In this document: positions 19,576 through 28,506 of the stretch, piece after piece | Position numbering within the stretch: position 1 is the stretch's first letter | How the letters are laid out: every line of letters begins with the position of its first letter | Assembly (NCBI RefSeq): GCF_029542785.1 | Contig: NC_083370.1 | Coordinates: 372,001-436,000 of the forward strand | Length of the DNA: 64,000 nucleotides | Direction of reading: 5' to 3' | From: Malassezia japonica | Taxonomy: Eukaryota; Basidiomycota; Malasseziomycetes; Malasseziales; Malasseziaceae | Program-made: the position numbers and the translations under genes | The notes under the pieces: generated by a model | Told to the model about the DNA's origin: nothing | The model's input: only the letters and a program-made list of their open reading frames with translations | Database searches by the model: none

Positions 19576-19716
19576 TGCAAGCACGTAAGCGCAGTCGCGG
19601 CGAGAAAAGACGCCGTGGCGCAATGCTGACTAAAAAGAGAACCGCGAGGGTCACGACAACCCAAAAGGTAGGGGACGCGGCGTGTGCGGCGCGTGCGGCC
19701 CCGCCGCCCCGTCCCA

Positions 19717-20590
19717 ATGCCTTCGACCATCGGACCGCGTACGCGGAGGTCCGCCATGACTGCCGCTGAAAAAAAGATCGCGCAAGACTCGCCGCCGGCG
19801 CCCAAGCGTCGGGCCCGTGCGCCGCACCGCAAGACGGACCACTCGGTCATCGAGCGGCGGCGGCGCGAAAAGATCAACGACCGCCTCTTGCAGCTGCAGC
19901 AGCTTGTGCCGGCATGTCGTGCACAGGCGCTCGAGTACTTTGAGAAAAAGTCGCCGGACGGACCCGAGGACCAGATCCGCACCGAGCTCGTGCTGGAAAA
20001 GCTGTGTGTCATTGCACACACCGTCGGTACGTGGCGCTGCTCACACAGACTATGTATCCCAGCTCCAGACACAGCTCGAGGCGTACCGCGCCCAGTGCCA
20101 GTGCGAGCCGAGCATTCCGGCGCCGGTGCCGGACGGCGACGCACACGCAGATATTGCGCACGACGACAAGCACCAGTGCGTCGCGCCGAGCGGTTCCGAG
20201 ACAGAGAGCCTCTCGCTCTCGCCCAAGAGCGAGTCACACGAGGAGGCCGGCACGCCGCAGCGGCCGAGCCCCGAGCCAGCCGAGCTGGCATGCGACGACG
20301 ACACATGCATCGCCGACGAGCCGCCCAAGTACGAGTGGCCAGTGTACGCGGTGCCGCCGTGGGACGGGCGTGCGTTGGAGGTATGGCCCCGCACATGCTA
20401 CGCCCCGCCGTGGCCACGGCCGTGCATCCACCGCCCCCGGCCGTTTCATAGACACGAGGTGTGGCATCGCGACGCGCACCGCTCCTACTGCCTGTGTCCT
20501 CCGGGACCATGGCACGACGAGCCGCGCCGCGCGCACCGCTGCGTCGCGCGCCTCGATTTTCCCAAGCGCTCCGCGCACGGCCGTCGATAG
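19717..20590 (+). CDS. bHLH transcription factor
   Basis: Exons 19717-20026 and 20049-20590 with a 22-nt intron inside helix 2. 283 residues. The basic region and first helix read HRKTDHSVIERRRREKINDRL, with His, Glu and Arg at the positions (H-x3-E-R-x-R-R) that in class B bHLH proteins read CACGTG. The second helix LEKLCVIAHTVDYVSQLQTQLE is completed by splicing. The C-terminal half is Cys/His/Pro/Trp-rich with no known domain. I cannot assign it to Cbf1, Pho4/NUC-1 or Ino-type factors. Start at 19717 is a choice; 19756 is possible. The next gene begins only 19 bp after its stop. Confidence 0.85.
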
Positions 20591-20609
20591 CAAGTGGAGG
20601 CTTTCTACC

Positions 20610-22301
20610 ATGTGGAGCGTCGTACGAAGAAGCGCGCTGCGCGGCGGCGCGGCGTGGCGGGGCGTCGCCGGCCGCCGCTGGGCGTCGAGTAAGCCGTACT
20701 ATGTAACGACGCCGATCTTTTACGTGAATGCCGAGCCGCATATCGGGCACCTGCACTCGGACGTGCTCGCAGACGTCCTGTGCCGGTACCAAGGGCTGCG
20801 CACCGGCGGCTGGTCGCGAACGCCGGGCGACGTGTACCCCCCCCCGACCCGCGCGCAGTTCACTACTGGCACGGACGAGCACGGGATGAAGGTGCAGCGC
20901 GTGGCCGAGTCGCAAGGCATCGAGCCGCGTGCGCTGTGCGACCGTGTGAGCCAGCGTTTCGAGGCGCTGGCGGATGCCGCCGACATTGCGTACACGCGCT
21001 TCATCCGTACCACCGACGCGGACCATGCCGGGGCGGTCGCCGCATTCTGGAAGGCGCTTGCGGACAATGGCCACCTGTATGTCGGCCAGCACGAAGGATG
21101 GTACGCCGTGTCTGACGAGGCATTCTACCCCGAGAGCCAGGTGCGCAAAGTGAGCCACAACGGCGAGACGTACCACGAGTCGATCGAGAGCGGGCAGCGC
21201 GTCGAGTGGACGACCGAGGTGAACTACAAGTTCCGCCTCTCGGCCTTCCAGGCGCCGCTTTTGGAGTGGCTCGAGGCGAATCCGGATGCGGTGCAGCCCA
21301 AGAGCATGTACGAGCATGTGGTGGCCGAGGTGCGTGCGGGCCTGGCCGACCTGTCCGTCTCGCGCCCCCGCTCGCGCCTGAACTGGGGCATTCCGGTGCC
21401 CGGCGATGCGGAGCACACGATCTACGTATGGGTCGATGCGCTGGTCAACTACCTGACGGCCATCGGCTATCCGAATGCGAACCCCCCCCCGGCGTGGCCG
21501 GCAGACGTGCACGTCGTCGGCAAAGACATTGTGCGGTTCCACGCGGTGTACTGGCCAGCGATGCTCATGGCCGCGGGCCTCGCCCCACCCCAAACCGTCG
21601 TGGCCCACGCGCACTGGACCGTGGAGAAGGCCAAGATGTCCAAGTCGCGTGGCAACTCGGTGAACCCGTTCGAGGTGCTGTCGACCTACGGCGCCGACAC
21701 GATCCGGTGCTTTTTGATGCGCGCCGGCGGCAACCTGACGACCGATGCGGACTATTCCGCGGCGCAGCTGCACGAGTTCCAGCGCAAGTACCTGCAGGGC
21801 CAGCTCGGCAACCTCTTGTCGCGTGTGCTCGCGCCCAAGATCCAGGCGCGCCTCGTGGACCGTGCTGTAGACGGCGCGGTGGCCGCGCCGATGCTCGTCG
21901 AGGACGACGCGCCGCTTGCGGCGGCCGTCGCCGCGCTGCCCGCCGCGTTTGACGCGCACGTCGCGCGGTTTGAGCTGGGCCGCGCGCTGCAGAGCGTCTT
22001 TGACGTGCTTGGCCTCGCGAACGAGCACGTCCAGCGCAATGCGCCGTGGTCTGCCGAGACGTCGGTCGACGGCGTGCACCGCTCCGTGTACCTCGCGTGC
22101 GAGACGCTGCGGATCTGCGGCACGCTCCTCCAGGCGGTGATGCCAGAGGCAATGACGCGCATGCTCGACCTGCTGCAGGTGCCTACCGAAGAGCGCCGCT
22201 ACGCTGCGCTGTTCCTCGACGGCGAGGCGGCGCTCCGTGCGTCGCTGCCGCTGTACACGGCGAGCAAAAAGATTCCGCCGCTCTTTCCCCGTATCGAATA
22301 G
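20610..22301 (+). CDS. MSM1: Mitochondrial methionyl-tRNA synthetase
   Basis: Class I aminoacyl-tRNA synthetase for mitochondrial translation, 563 residues. An arginine-rich N-terminus (MWSVVRRSALRGGAAWRG) is a likely mitochondrial presequence. The catalytic core follows with FYVNAEPHIGHLHSD (HIGH motif) and KAKMSKSRGNSVNPF (KMSKS loop). Between RYQGL and FTTGTDEHG there is an extra 20-residue Pro/Gly-rich stretch that most relatives lack. C-terminal anticodon-binding helices are present. Single exon. Its TAG directly abuts the stop of the gene on the opposite strand. Confidence 0.93.
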   Translation: MWSVVRRSALRGGAAWRGVAGRRWASSKPYYVTTPIFYVNAEPHIGHLHSDVLADVLCRYQGLRTGGWSRTPGDVYPPPTRAQFTTGTDEHGMKVQRVAESQGIEPRALCDRVSQRFEALADAADIAYTRFIRTTDADHAGAVAAFWKALADNGHLYVGQHEGWYAVSDEAFYPESQVRKVSHNGETYHESIESGQRVEWTTEVNYKFRLSAFQAPLLEWLEANPDAVQPKSMYEHVVAEVRAGLADLSVSRPRSRLNWGIPVPGDAEHTIYVWVDALVNYLTAIGYPNANPPPAWPADVHVVGKDIVRFHAVYWPAMLMAAGLAPPQTVVAHAHWTVEKAKMSKSRGNSVNPFEVLSTYGADTIRCFLMRAGGNLTTDADYSAAQLHEFQRKYLQGQLGNLLSRVLAPKIQARLVDRAVDGAVAAPMLVEDDAPLAAAVAALPAAFDAHVARFELGRALQSVFDVLGLANEHVQRNAPWSAETSVDGVHRSVYLACETLRICGTLLQAVMPEAMTRMLDLLQVPTEERRYAALFLDGEAALRASLPLYTASKKIPPLFPRIE

Positions 22302-23114
22302 CTAGCATACTACGCACCCTGCGCCCTTCTTTTCACCGCTCATTACCACCATCAGGCGCCCCGTGGTGGTGCTCAGCTCGCAGACGTCGCCGCGCTTCCC
22401 GTTGCCGGTCATCCACGCAGGCAGGTCGGGGTCGACGACCATCTTGGCGGTGCCTTGGCGCTTGTTCGTGCCCGCATCCACGCGCTTGGCGTGCGACGTG
22501 ACGCCGGGCGACATTTGAAACGTGCCAGTTTCGACGCGCCACGAGAGCATGCCGTTGAACGAGTGGGGCAGCACCACCGTCACGTTCCCTGTGGTGGACT
22601 GGCACCGGATATGCAGCGGCCGCCGGCCGACGTACTGCGGCACATGCACCGTGACCGAGTTGCGCACGCTCTTCGCACTCACAAACACGGTGTTTTTGCG
22701 CATGCTATCCGAGAGCAGCGCGGGCGACACTTGCGGCGTTTCGCGCATGTGCGGCGTCTGCGGCGTGTACGGCGAGTGGCCGCCGTGGCCGTGCACCACG
22801 TTCACCGTGACCTGGATCGGGCTCGTGCGCGAGTGGAAAACGGCCGAGGCCGCATTGTCCTGCACCACCTCGCGCAGAGGCATGTCGTACAGGGGTGGGG
22901 AGACGTCCGGCACGCTCGCCCCGATCGTATACGTGCCTTTGATTGAGGCGCCGGGCCAATCGATGTACAGATGGCGCACGGGCTGGTCGCCGTCCTCATC
23001 GAGGATCGCGCGGTGCGGCGCATCGTCAATATCAGCAGGAACGCCATCGTCCGTCTCGATCTGTGGTATCATCACCGAGCGCCGGTGCTCGGCGGTGCTA
23101 GCATGACTCGCCAT
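22302..23114 (-). CDS. Uncharacterised fungal protein ending in a CaaX box
   Basis: 270 residues, single exon, start MASHASTAEHRRS at 23114. The N-terminal half is hydrophilic and the C-terminal 150 residues are predicted beta-rich (VTVHVPQYV, NVTVVLPHSFNGMLSW), reminiscent of the fungal DUF7330 class, but I am not certain. The last four residues are C-V-V-C, a possible CaaX prenylation signal. The stop abuts that of MSM1. No function can be given. Confidence 0.6.
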   Translation of the reverse strand: MASHASTAEHRRSVMIPQIETDDGVPADIDDAPHRAILDEDGDQPVRHLYIDWPGASIKGTYTIGASVPDVSPPLYDMPLREVVQDNAASAVFHSRTSPIQVTVNVVHGHGGHSPYTPQTPHMRETPQVSPALLSDSMRKNTVFVSAKSVRNSVTVHVPQYVGRRPLHIRCQSTTGNVTVVLPHSFNGMLSWRVETGTFQMSPGVTSHAKRVDAGTNKRQGTAKMVVDPDLPAWMTGNGKRGDVCELSTTTGRLMVVMSGEKKGAGCVVC

Positions 23115-23171
23115 GGTGGTCCGTGGGAGCCAAAAAGGCGTGGCCAATGAAATTGTGTGTGGAGTTCTACG

Positions 23172-24515
23172 ATGGCCGCACCGCCGCTGGCCGCGAGCGT
23201 TTGGGGCACGCCGGGCGTGCTGCCCTCGCTGGATCCTGCCTCGCTGTACGCCGAGGCGCTGCTGCAGCTCGCGTACGGGTCGACGCATGCCGTCTATGCG
23301 CTCGAACCGCGCACATGGCCCCACTCGGACACGGTGCCGAGTCTGTACGCCGCCGAAGGCGACCAGCACCGGGTGCTCGTCGGCGACCCGCTCGCCACGA
23401 CGCCAGACGCAATCCGCGCATACCTGCGTGAACACTCGCCACTTGATGCGCCGCTGCGTCAGGCGCCGCTCGCCGCGGCGCGTGCGCAGGCGGCGCAGGC
23501 GGTGCTCGACGACGCCCTCGCGGACCTCGTCCTGCACGCCCTCTTTTCGCTCCCGGCCAACTTTCAAAAGGTGACTGCGCCGGGCCTCGCGGAGCCGCGC
23601 CGACATGTGCTGCCCTCGTCGCTGCCGCGCCGCCTGCGTGCGGCGGTGCGCGCACGCCTCGAGAGCCCGTCGATCGGTCTGTGGGGCCTCGGCGGGAGCT
23701 GGGAGCGCGAGGAGCGCCTCGAGGCGCGCCGCTGGAACGCGACCGCAGGCCTCGCAGAGGCGCGTGATCCCGCGTCGCAGCTGCCCAAGACGGGTATGGC
23801 GCAGCACCCCGGCCTTGCGAGCGACGTCAAGGAGCAGTGGGAGCGTTCGCGCATTGCTGCGCGCGCGCGCGAGCTGTTTGCGACGCTGCGTACGATGCTC
23901 GGTGAGGGCGAATTCCTCGTGGGGTGCGCGCAGCCGACGTCTGTCGACGCGCGGATGTACTCGCTCCTCGCGCCGCTCGTGCTGTCTGTGCCGCGGCTGC
24001 CGATCGATGTGCTGCCTGCACTCCTCGACGCCGAGTTTCCCGAGCTCGTGCGGCACACCAAGCGCATGCACACGCACCTGTGGGGCGTCGCGCCGAAAGA
24101 GATGTGGGCGTGGCAGCGGCCCAAGGCCGAGTACAGCCAGCCCGCGCTGACGCTCGCGCCGCTCTGGGACGCGCTCTCGCCGAAGAAGTGGATGGCCGAG
24201 TGGCGTGCGGAGAAGAAGAGCGAGGAGCGCCTGCCGCCGACGCTGCGGTACGGCCGCCTGGCGTTTGGGCTGTGGGCGGTCTTTGGCTCGCTCGCGTACA
24301 TTGCGCTGACTGGCCTCATTACGATTGAGTACGACGAGGAGGGCGAGGAAGACGAGGTCGACCCCGACGAGGTCGACCCCGAGATCCACCCCGAAGAGGT
24401 CGACCCCGACGAGGTGGAGCCGGCGACCTATCCTCCCCCCGAAGAAGGGCCGCCGGACATGGGCACGATCGACCCGTCCGAGTTCCTCGAGGACGGAATG
24501 GAAGACGACGAGTAA
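23172..24515 (+). CDS. SAM37: SAM complex subunit Sam37/metaxin
   Basis: Mitochondrial outer-membrane sorting and assembly component that inserts beta-barrel proteins with Sam50 and Sam35. 447 residues from MAAPPLAASVWG. A thioredoxin/GST-like N-terminal region is followed by the C-terminal GST helices (FLVGCAQPTSVDARMYSLLAPL matches the metaxin signature). One membrane span comes next (LAFGLWAVFGSLAYIALTGLITI), and then a very acidic tail with repeated VDPDEV units, probably facing the cytosol or intermembrane space. Single exon. Confidence 0.82.
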   Translation: MAAPPLAASVWGTPGVLPSLDPASLYAEALLQLAYGSTHAVYALEPRTWPHSDTVPSLYAAEGDQHRVLVGDPLATTPDAIRAYLREHSPLDAPLRQAPLAAARAQAAQAVLDDALADLVLHALFSLPANFQKVTAPGLAEPRRHVLPSSLPRRLRAAVRARLESPSIGLWGLGGSWEREERLEARRWNATAGLAEARDPASQLPKTGMAQHPGLASDVKEQWERSRIAARARELFATLRTMLGEGEFLVGCAQPTSVDARMYSLLAPLVLSVPRLPIDVLPALLDAEFPELVRHTKRMHTHLWGVAPKEMWAWQRPKAEYSQPALTLAPLWDALSPKKWMAEWRAEKKSEERLPPTLRYGRLAFGLWAVFGSLAYIALTGLITIEYDEEGEEDEVDPDEVDPEIHPEEVDPDEVEPATYPPPEEGPPDMGTIDPSEFLEDGMEDDE

Positions 24516-24541
24516 TTCGTAACTCGTTCATAGCTATACCA

Positions 24542-25226
24542 CTATGCCTTTTGCTTCTTGCGTGTCTTGGACTCGCTCGTGCTCTTTTTGCGCTTCTTTA
24601 TCCGCTCCGCGTCGCCGTCGGCCTCTTTTTCGCTCTTTTTCGAGGCGAGTGCGCCCATGGGAATACTGGGTGAGTGTAGGCACGTACAATTTGCCTTGGA
24701 GGCGCTCCCACGGCTGGACATGCGGGACGTGCGGCACCGCGTGCAGGTCCGCCGGCGCGTCGCTGCTCGGCGCGCGGCGCGCCATGTACATCCGGCGGTG
24801 CATCTTCTTCGGCGCGATACGCAGGGTATTGGAAGAGGTCGGCAGGAGCGGCACGATGCCGCTCAGGTCGGTCGCGATCCCGACGCCGTTCGTATGCTCA
24901 AAGTAGTCGTGGTCGACAAACAGATTCTTGCGCGAGGCGCCCGCCATATCGATGAGTTGCGACGCTTCGTCTCCGTGCTCCGTACGCCGCGTCGACGCGC
25001 TAAATAGGTCGTAGATATCCTTGCCGACGTCGACCGACGCCAGCGGCGCACGCGACGAGCCCTGCAGCGCCGCAAGCGGCAGCGTTACGCCATCGAGCTT
25101 CGACACGTCCACCTCGTCCGGCACACGGATCACCCACAGCTCGTGCTGGTCATCGCCGGCGTCCGCGGCGAGCGTCGCACGCTGGTAGCCGTCCGGCGCC
25201 ACAAAGCTCTCCGATGCATCTGCCAT
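24542..25226 (-). CDS. RNA polymerase I subunit RPA34-like
   Basis: 220 residues from exons 24688-25226 and 24542-24665 with a 22-nt intron. The N-terminal half has the A34.5 family pattern ELWVIRVPDEVDVSKLDGVTLPL; the C-terminus, reached only after splicing (LQGKF joined to IPMGALASKK), is the Lys-rich tail typical of this subunit (KRIKKRKK-like). A34.5 pairs with A49 and resembles TFIIF, supporting Pol I elongation. Start MADASESF chosen because the longer frame to 25328 has no family similarity. Moderate confidence because the family is poorly conserved. Confidence 0.7.
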
Positions 25227-25277
25227 GGCCAAGAGCAAGCGTTCAAAAAAAGCTGAGTCAGCATTCCGCCCCGTAAC

Positions 25278-26346
25278 ATGGGCCGTGTCGAAGTGGGGAG
25301 TGCATTGTTGGGCCTGGTGGTGCTGCACCTGGTGCTGCGTGCGCTGCGTACGTCGTCAAAGCGCAACAAGAAGATTGCTCCGAAGCATGAGCGTGTCGTG
25401 ATCCTCGGCGCGTCGACCGACGACGGCCTCGGCGCCGCGTTCCTGCAGCAGTACCTCGAGCGGGGTACGCGCCAAGTCGTGATTGTCGGCCGCCGCCTAG
25501 GCGCGCTCGAAGAGGTGCGTGCCAAGGTCCTCGAGCGCACCGCCGGAAAGCGCGCCGAGTCTGCCGAGGTGCATGTGTTTGCCGCCGACTGTACCAAGTC
25601 CAGCGACGTGATTGCCCTGCGCGACTTTGTCCAGACGACGCTCCACGGCTTCGACACGCTCCAGGTGGTGTTTGGCGTGACGTCGATCATGCCGGTGCTT
25701 GGCCTGGCGAACGTCGACCCGAAGGGCGTCAATGCGAACGGCGAGGCGTCGACCCGCGTCGACCCGACCGTCGACGGCCTCGATGCGATCGCCAACACGG
25801 TGCAGCACTCGTGCGACGGCAATGTCAAGGGCACGGCGATCGTCCTGGGCGCGCTGATCCCGGTCCTGCAGACGACGTCGATCGACCCGGTGGTCGTCGG
25901 CACCGGCTCCGTCGCCGGCCTCATTCCGGCGCCGACGCGCGCCGTGTACTGTGCGACCAAGGCCGCGCAGCACTTTTTGCTCGAGAGCGTCGCGCTGGAA
26001 TGCGATTCGCAGGCAGGCACGCCGGTTCCGGGCACCGACAAGCGCCGCGCCCTCGTGCGCTTCCTGCTTATCGCCCCGGGTCCGATCAAGAACTCGTTCG
26101 TGAAGACGTACTCGGTCGACTCGACGACGGGGCCGCGCGACAACCGCGACAAGGCGCTGGACGTGAACGACGTTGTGCGCGCGACGCTCCAGCGCGTCGA
26201 TGCGAATGGCACCGGGATCATGGTCCTGCCGCCGGCCGCCTTTGTGGCCGCGATGCTCTCCAAGTTTAATCTGACGTACGTCCTCGCTCTGCTTACCCAG
26301 CCGCGGCGTGATTGCGAAGGAGGCACACAAGCTGTATCACTATTAG
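25278..26346 (+). CDS. Membrane-anchored short-chain dehydrogenase/reductase
   Basis: 347 residues from exons 25278-26275 and 26301-26346 with a 25-nt intron near the 3' end. An N-terminal hydrophobic segment (ALLGLVVLHLVLRAL) looks like an ER or lipid-droplet anchor. The Rossmann loop is ILGASTDDGLG, and the catalytic Tyr and Lys lie in YCATKAAQH, with SVAG supplying the Ser. This arrangement resembles 3-ketodihydrosphingosine reductases and DHRS-type enzymes, but the substrate cannot be assigned. Splicing yields the C-terminus FNLTRGVIAKEAHKLYHY. Confidence 0.78.
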
Positions 26347-26351
26347 TGTAT

Positions 26352-27077
26352 TTACATGGTATCCTGTCGAACGACATGACTGTAGTGGCCAGGCGTCCGG
26401 TTTCGACACAGCTCGCAGTCCTCTCGGTATCCCATGGTGTATCGCAGCAGTGGCCTGCCGCCGGTGGGTAGCTCCGTGTGTACTCCGGGGGAATAGCGCC
26501 GCGCAGATGTCCCGGGGTCAGTGGGCGCCTCCTCGTCAGCGAGGCGCGGCACACTCGACCGCATTTTGCCCAGGTTCGACGCTGGAAGGGGGGGGCCGAG
26601 GCCCGAGTCGGGGTGGATGGGGGCGGGTGGCGCTGAGACGTCGTCTTCCATCGACAGCCGCGAAAGAGCAAGGGGCGAGGGGGTGGGGGGTTGGAACTGC
26701 GACGCCACGCCACGCTTGAGAAATTGCTGAGGCGCCGTGGCAAGGGGGAGCGTCGGCTGCGTGGGCTCTTCCATCATGCCGTCCCAGCCGCCGGTTCCTT
26801 CGGGATCGGGCGATGCAGGCGGCGCGCCGGGCGAGTCGCGGATCGCACTGGCGCGCTCGCCGACCCACACGCCGGCACGGAGCGTGTGCACGTCGTCGTC
26901 GCTGGGCGTAGGCGAGTAGCGGGCCTGCCGCTTGCGCCGGTGCGCCCAGCTCGTATAGGACGGCCGGTCCTCGATGCTCGAGTCACTTGCGGTGCTTGCC
27001 GTATCAGAGACAATGCTGTGGCTCCGTTTGTGGTTCAGTGGCCAGGGAGGCGGCGTCCCTGGCGTGTCGATTTCCAT
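26352..27077 (-). CDS. Uncharacterised disordered protein with C-terminal Cys motif
   Basis: 241 residues, Pro/Ser-rich and mostly disordered. The only ordered-looking part is the C-terminus, where GYREDCELCRNRTPGHYSHV contains a CxxC pair and a His. Such short terminal cysteine blocks recur in fungal proteins of unknown role, but I cannot name the family. The stop lies five bases beyond the SDR stop. A CACGTG (27130) lies upstream of the start. Confidence 0.6.
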   Translation of the reverse strand: MEIDTPGTPPPWPLNHKRSHSIVSDTASTASDSSIEDRPSYTSWAHRRKRQARYSPTPSDDDVHTLRAGVWVGERASAIRDSPGAPPASPDPEGTGGWDGMMEEPTQPTLPLATAPQQFLKRGVASQFQPPTPSPLALSRLSMEDDVSAPPAPIHPDSGLGPPLPASNLGKMRSSVPRLADEEAPTDPGTSARRYSPGVHTELPTGGRPLLRYTMGYREDCELCRNRTPGHYSHVVRQDTM

Positions 27078-27573
27078 CGTGACACAAGCCAGAAGTGCCG
27101 AGGGATCGGTGCACGGACGACAAAAAATCCACGTGGAATTTCACATGGACGGCGCCGTTCGCTTCACGGCATAACGCCGAGTAGGCCGAAAGGCGGTGCA
27201 CTTGCAGATGAACGCACCGAAGCGGACGTAGATCGCGTGTCAGGTCGCTGCCATAGGTGCAGCAGGGTCAATCGTTTAAACAATGGCGCATAAAAACGCG
27301 ATAGGCGAGTAGGAGAAGACAAAGCCGAGGCGCGACGCGTTGTGCACGACGGTGAGCGCGCAGCCCGCTGCGCTCCACACGCGCGCACCGCATGCGTCGC
27401 TGCGCGAGCAAGTGGCTCTCCATAGTACTGCAACTTCGCACGTCCCAGCCTGGGCACGTCCCTCGTCCTCGGGCGTGGGCACCCCTCGACACGTGGGTTG
27501 CATGCCGAGAGTGGTCGACACGCAAACGGCGCCTCACACCCTACTATTGCGTGAACGCTTCCTCCTATCCTAT
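27078..27573. other. Intergenic region between two minus-strand genes
   Basis: Holds the 3' side of the complex I 24-kDa gene and the promoter of the gene at 26352. A minus-strand frame at 27276-27521 ends in a hydrophobic stretch but has no recognisable family and no good start, so it is not called. Two CACGTG hexamers are present (27130 and near 27489). Confidence 0.5.
27130..27135. promoter_or_regulatory. CCACGTGG E-box
   Basis: CACGTG 53 bp upstream of the unknown protein that starts at 27077. Confidence 0.4.
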
Positions 27574-28423
27574 CTAGGCAAACTCAGGGACGCAGTATTC
27601 GCCCGGGCCGTACGGCTTCGTGGTGAGCGTGCGCTCGCCGCCCTCCGGCGCCGAGTTCAGGCGGTCGGTCTGGGGACCCGTCTTGGGCTGCTCGCCACGC
27701 TCCAGGGCGTCGATGATCTTGACAATCGATTCGGGCGAGAGGTCCTCCTGAGGTCAGCAAAAATACGTACGTAGTAGTCGTCGTTGATCTGGACCATGGG
27801 CGCGTTCGCGCAGGCGCCGAGGCACTCGACCTCGACCACGGTGAACTTCTCGCTCGCGTCCGTCTCGCCTGCGTGCACACCGAGGCGCTCCTCGATCGCG
27901 CCGAGCACCGAGTCGGAGCCGCAGCCACCGAGCTTGCACGGCGTGGTGGTGCAGACCTGGATAAAGTGCTTGCCGACCGGCGTACTACATTAGCAAAACA
28001 CACGTACCGGTTGAACATCGTGTAGAAGGTAGCGACCTCGTACACGCGCATCGCGGGCATCTCGAGGTAGTCCGCGACGTAGTTCATCGCCGACAGGCTG
28101 ACCCAGTTGTCGTTCTGCTTCTGCGCAAGGTGCAGCAGGGGAATCACGGCCGCCTTCTTGTAGTGGTCAGGGTAGCGGCTGACAATCTCTTCAGCCACCT
28201 TCTGGCTCTCCGCGTTGAAGGAGAAAGGAATGGAGGGGTTGTTGTACGAGGTATCGCGGTGCACAAACAGCGCATCCGAGCGCACCGGCGCGCTGCTCGA
28301 CATGCTACGCACTGCAGAACGTGCCATAGGCACAGCAGTGCGCGGCACAGCCGTGCGCTGAGCCGCAATGAGTCCGCGCGAAGCCACCGTCTGGGCCGTT
28401 TGACGCAGTGCCGAAGCCGCCAT
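27574..28423 (-). CDS. Complex I 24-kDa subunit (NDUFV2)
   Basis: NADH:ubiquinone oxidoreductase matrix-arm subunit carrying the N1a [2Fe-2S] cluster. Exons 28008-28423, 27771-27984 and 27574-27747 with two 23-nt introns. The 267-residue product begins with a mitochondrial presequence. The thioredoxin-like fold includes [16 protein letters not shown] (junction restored by intron 1), then the cluster ligands in CTTTPC and CLGACANAP. Intron 2 joins INDDYY to [12 protein letters not shown]. Divergent from the BRF1-like gene. Confidence 0.95.
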
Positions 28424-28475
28424 GCTTGTCTAAAGACTCGCCGCTGGTTGGCCGCCCGTCCCTGCTTTTCCGCGT

Positions 28476-28481
28476 CACGTG
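28476..28481. promoter_or_regulatory. CACGTGG E-box, NDUFV2/BRF1-like promoter
   Basis: TCACGTGGA in the 83-bp gap between divergent starts at 28423 and 28507. Confidence 0.45.
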
Positions 28482-28506
28482 GATTCGTGCCACGCGCGCC
28501 TCCACC

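Noticed and set aside
22302..24389. A 695-residue minus frame covering both the CaaX protein and the antisense of SAM37
   Set aside because: Only its C-terminal third looks protein-like; the rest is the shadow of SAM37, and a good start exists at 23114.
27276..27521. Minus-strand frame with hydrophobic end between two genes
   Set aside because: No recognisable family, no promoter-proximal start and atypical Cys/Arg-rich beginning; left as intergenic.
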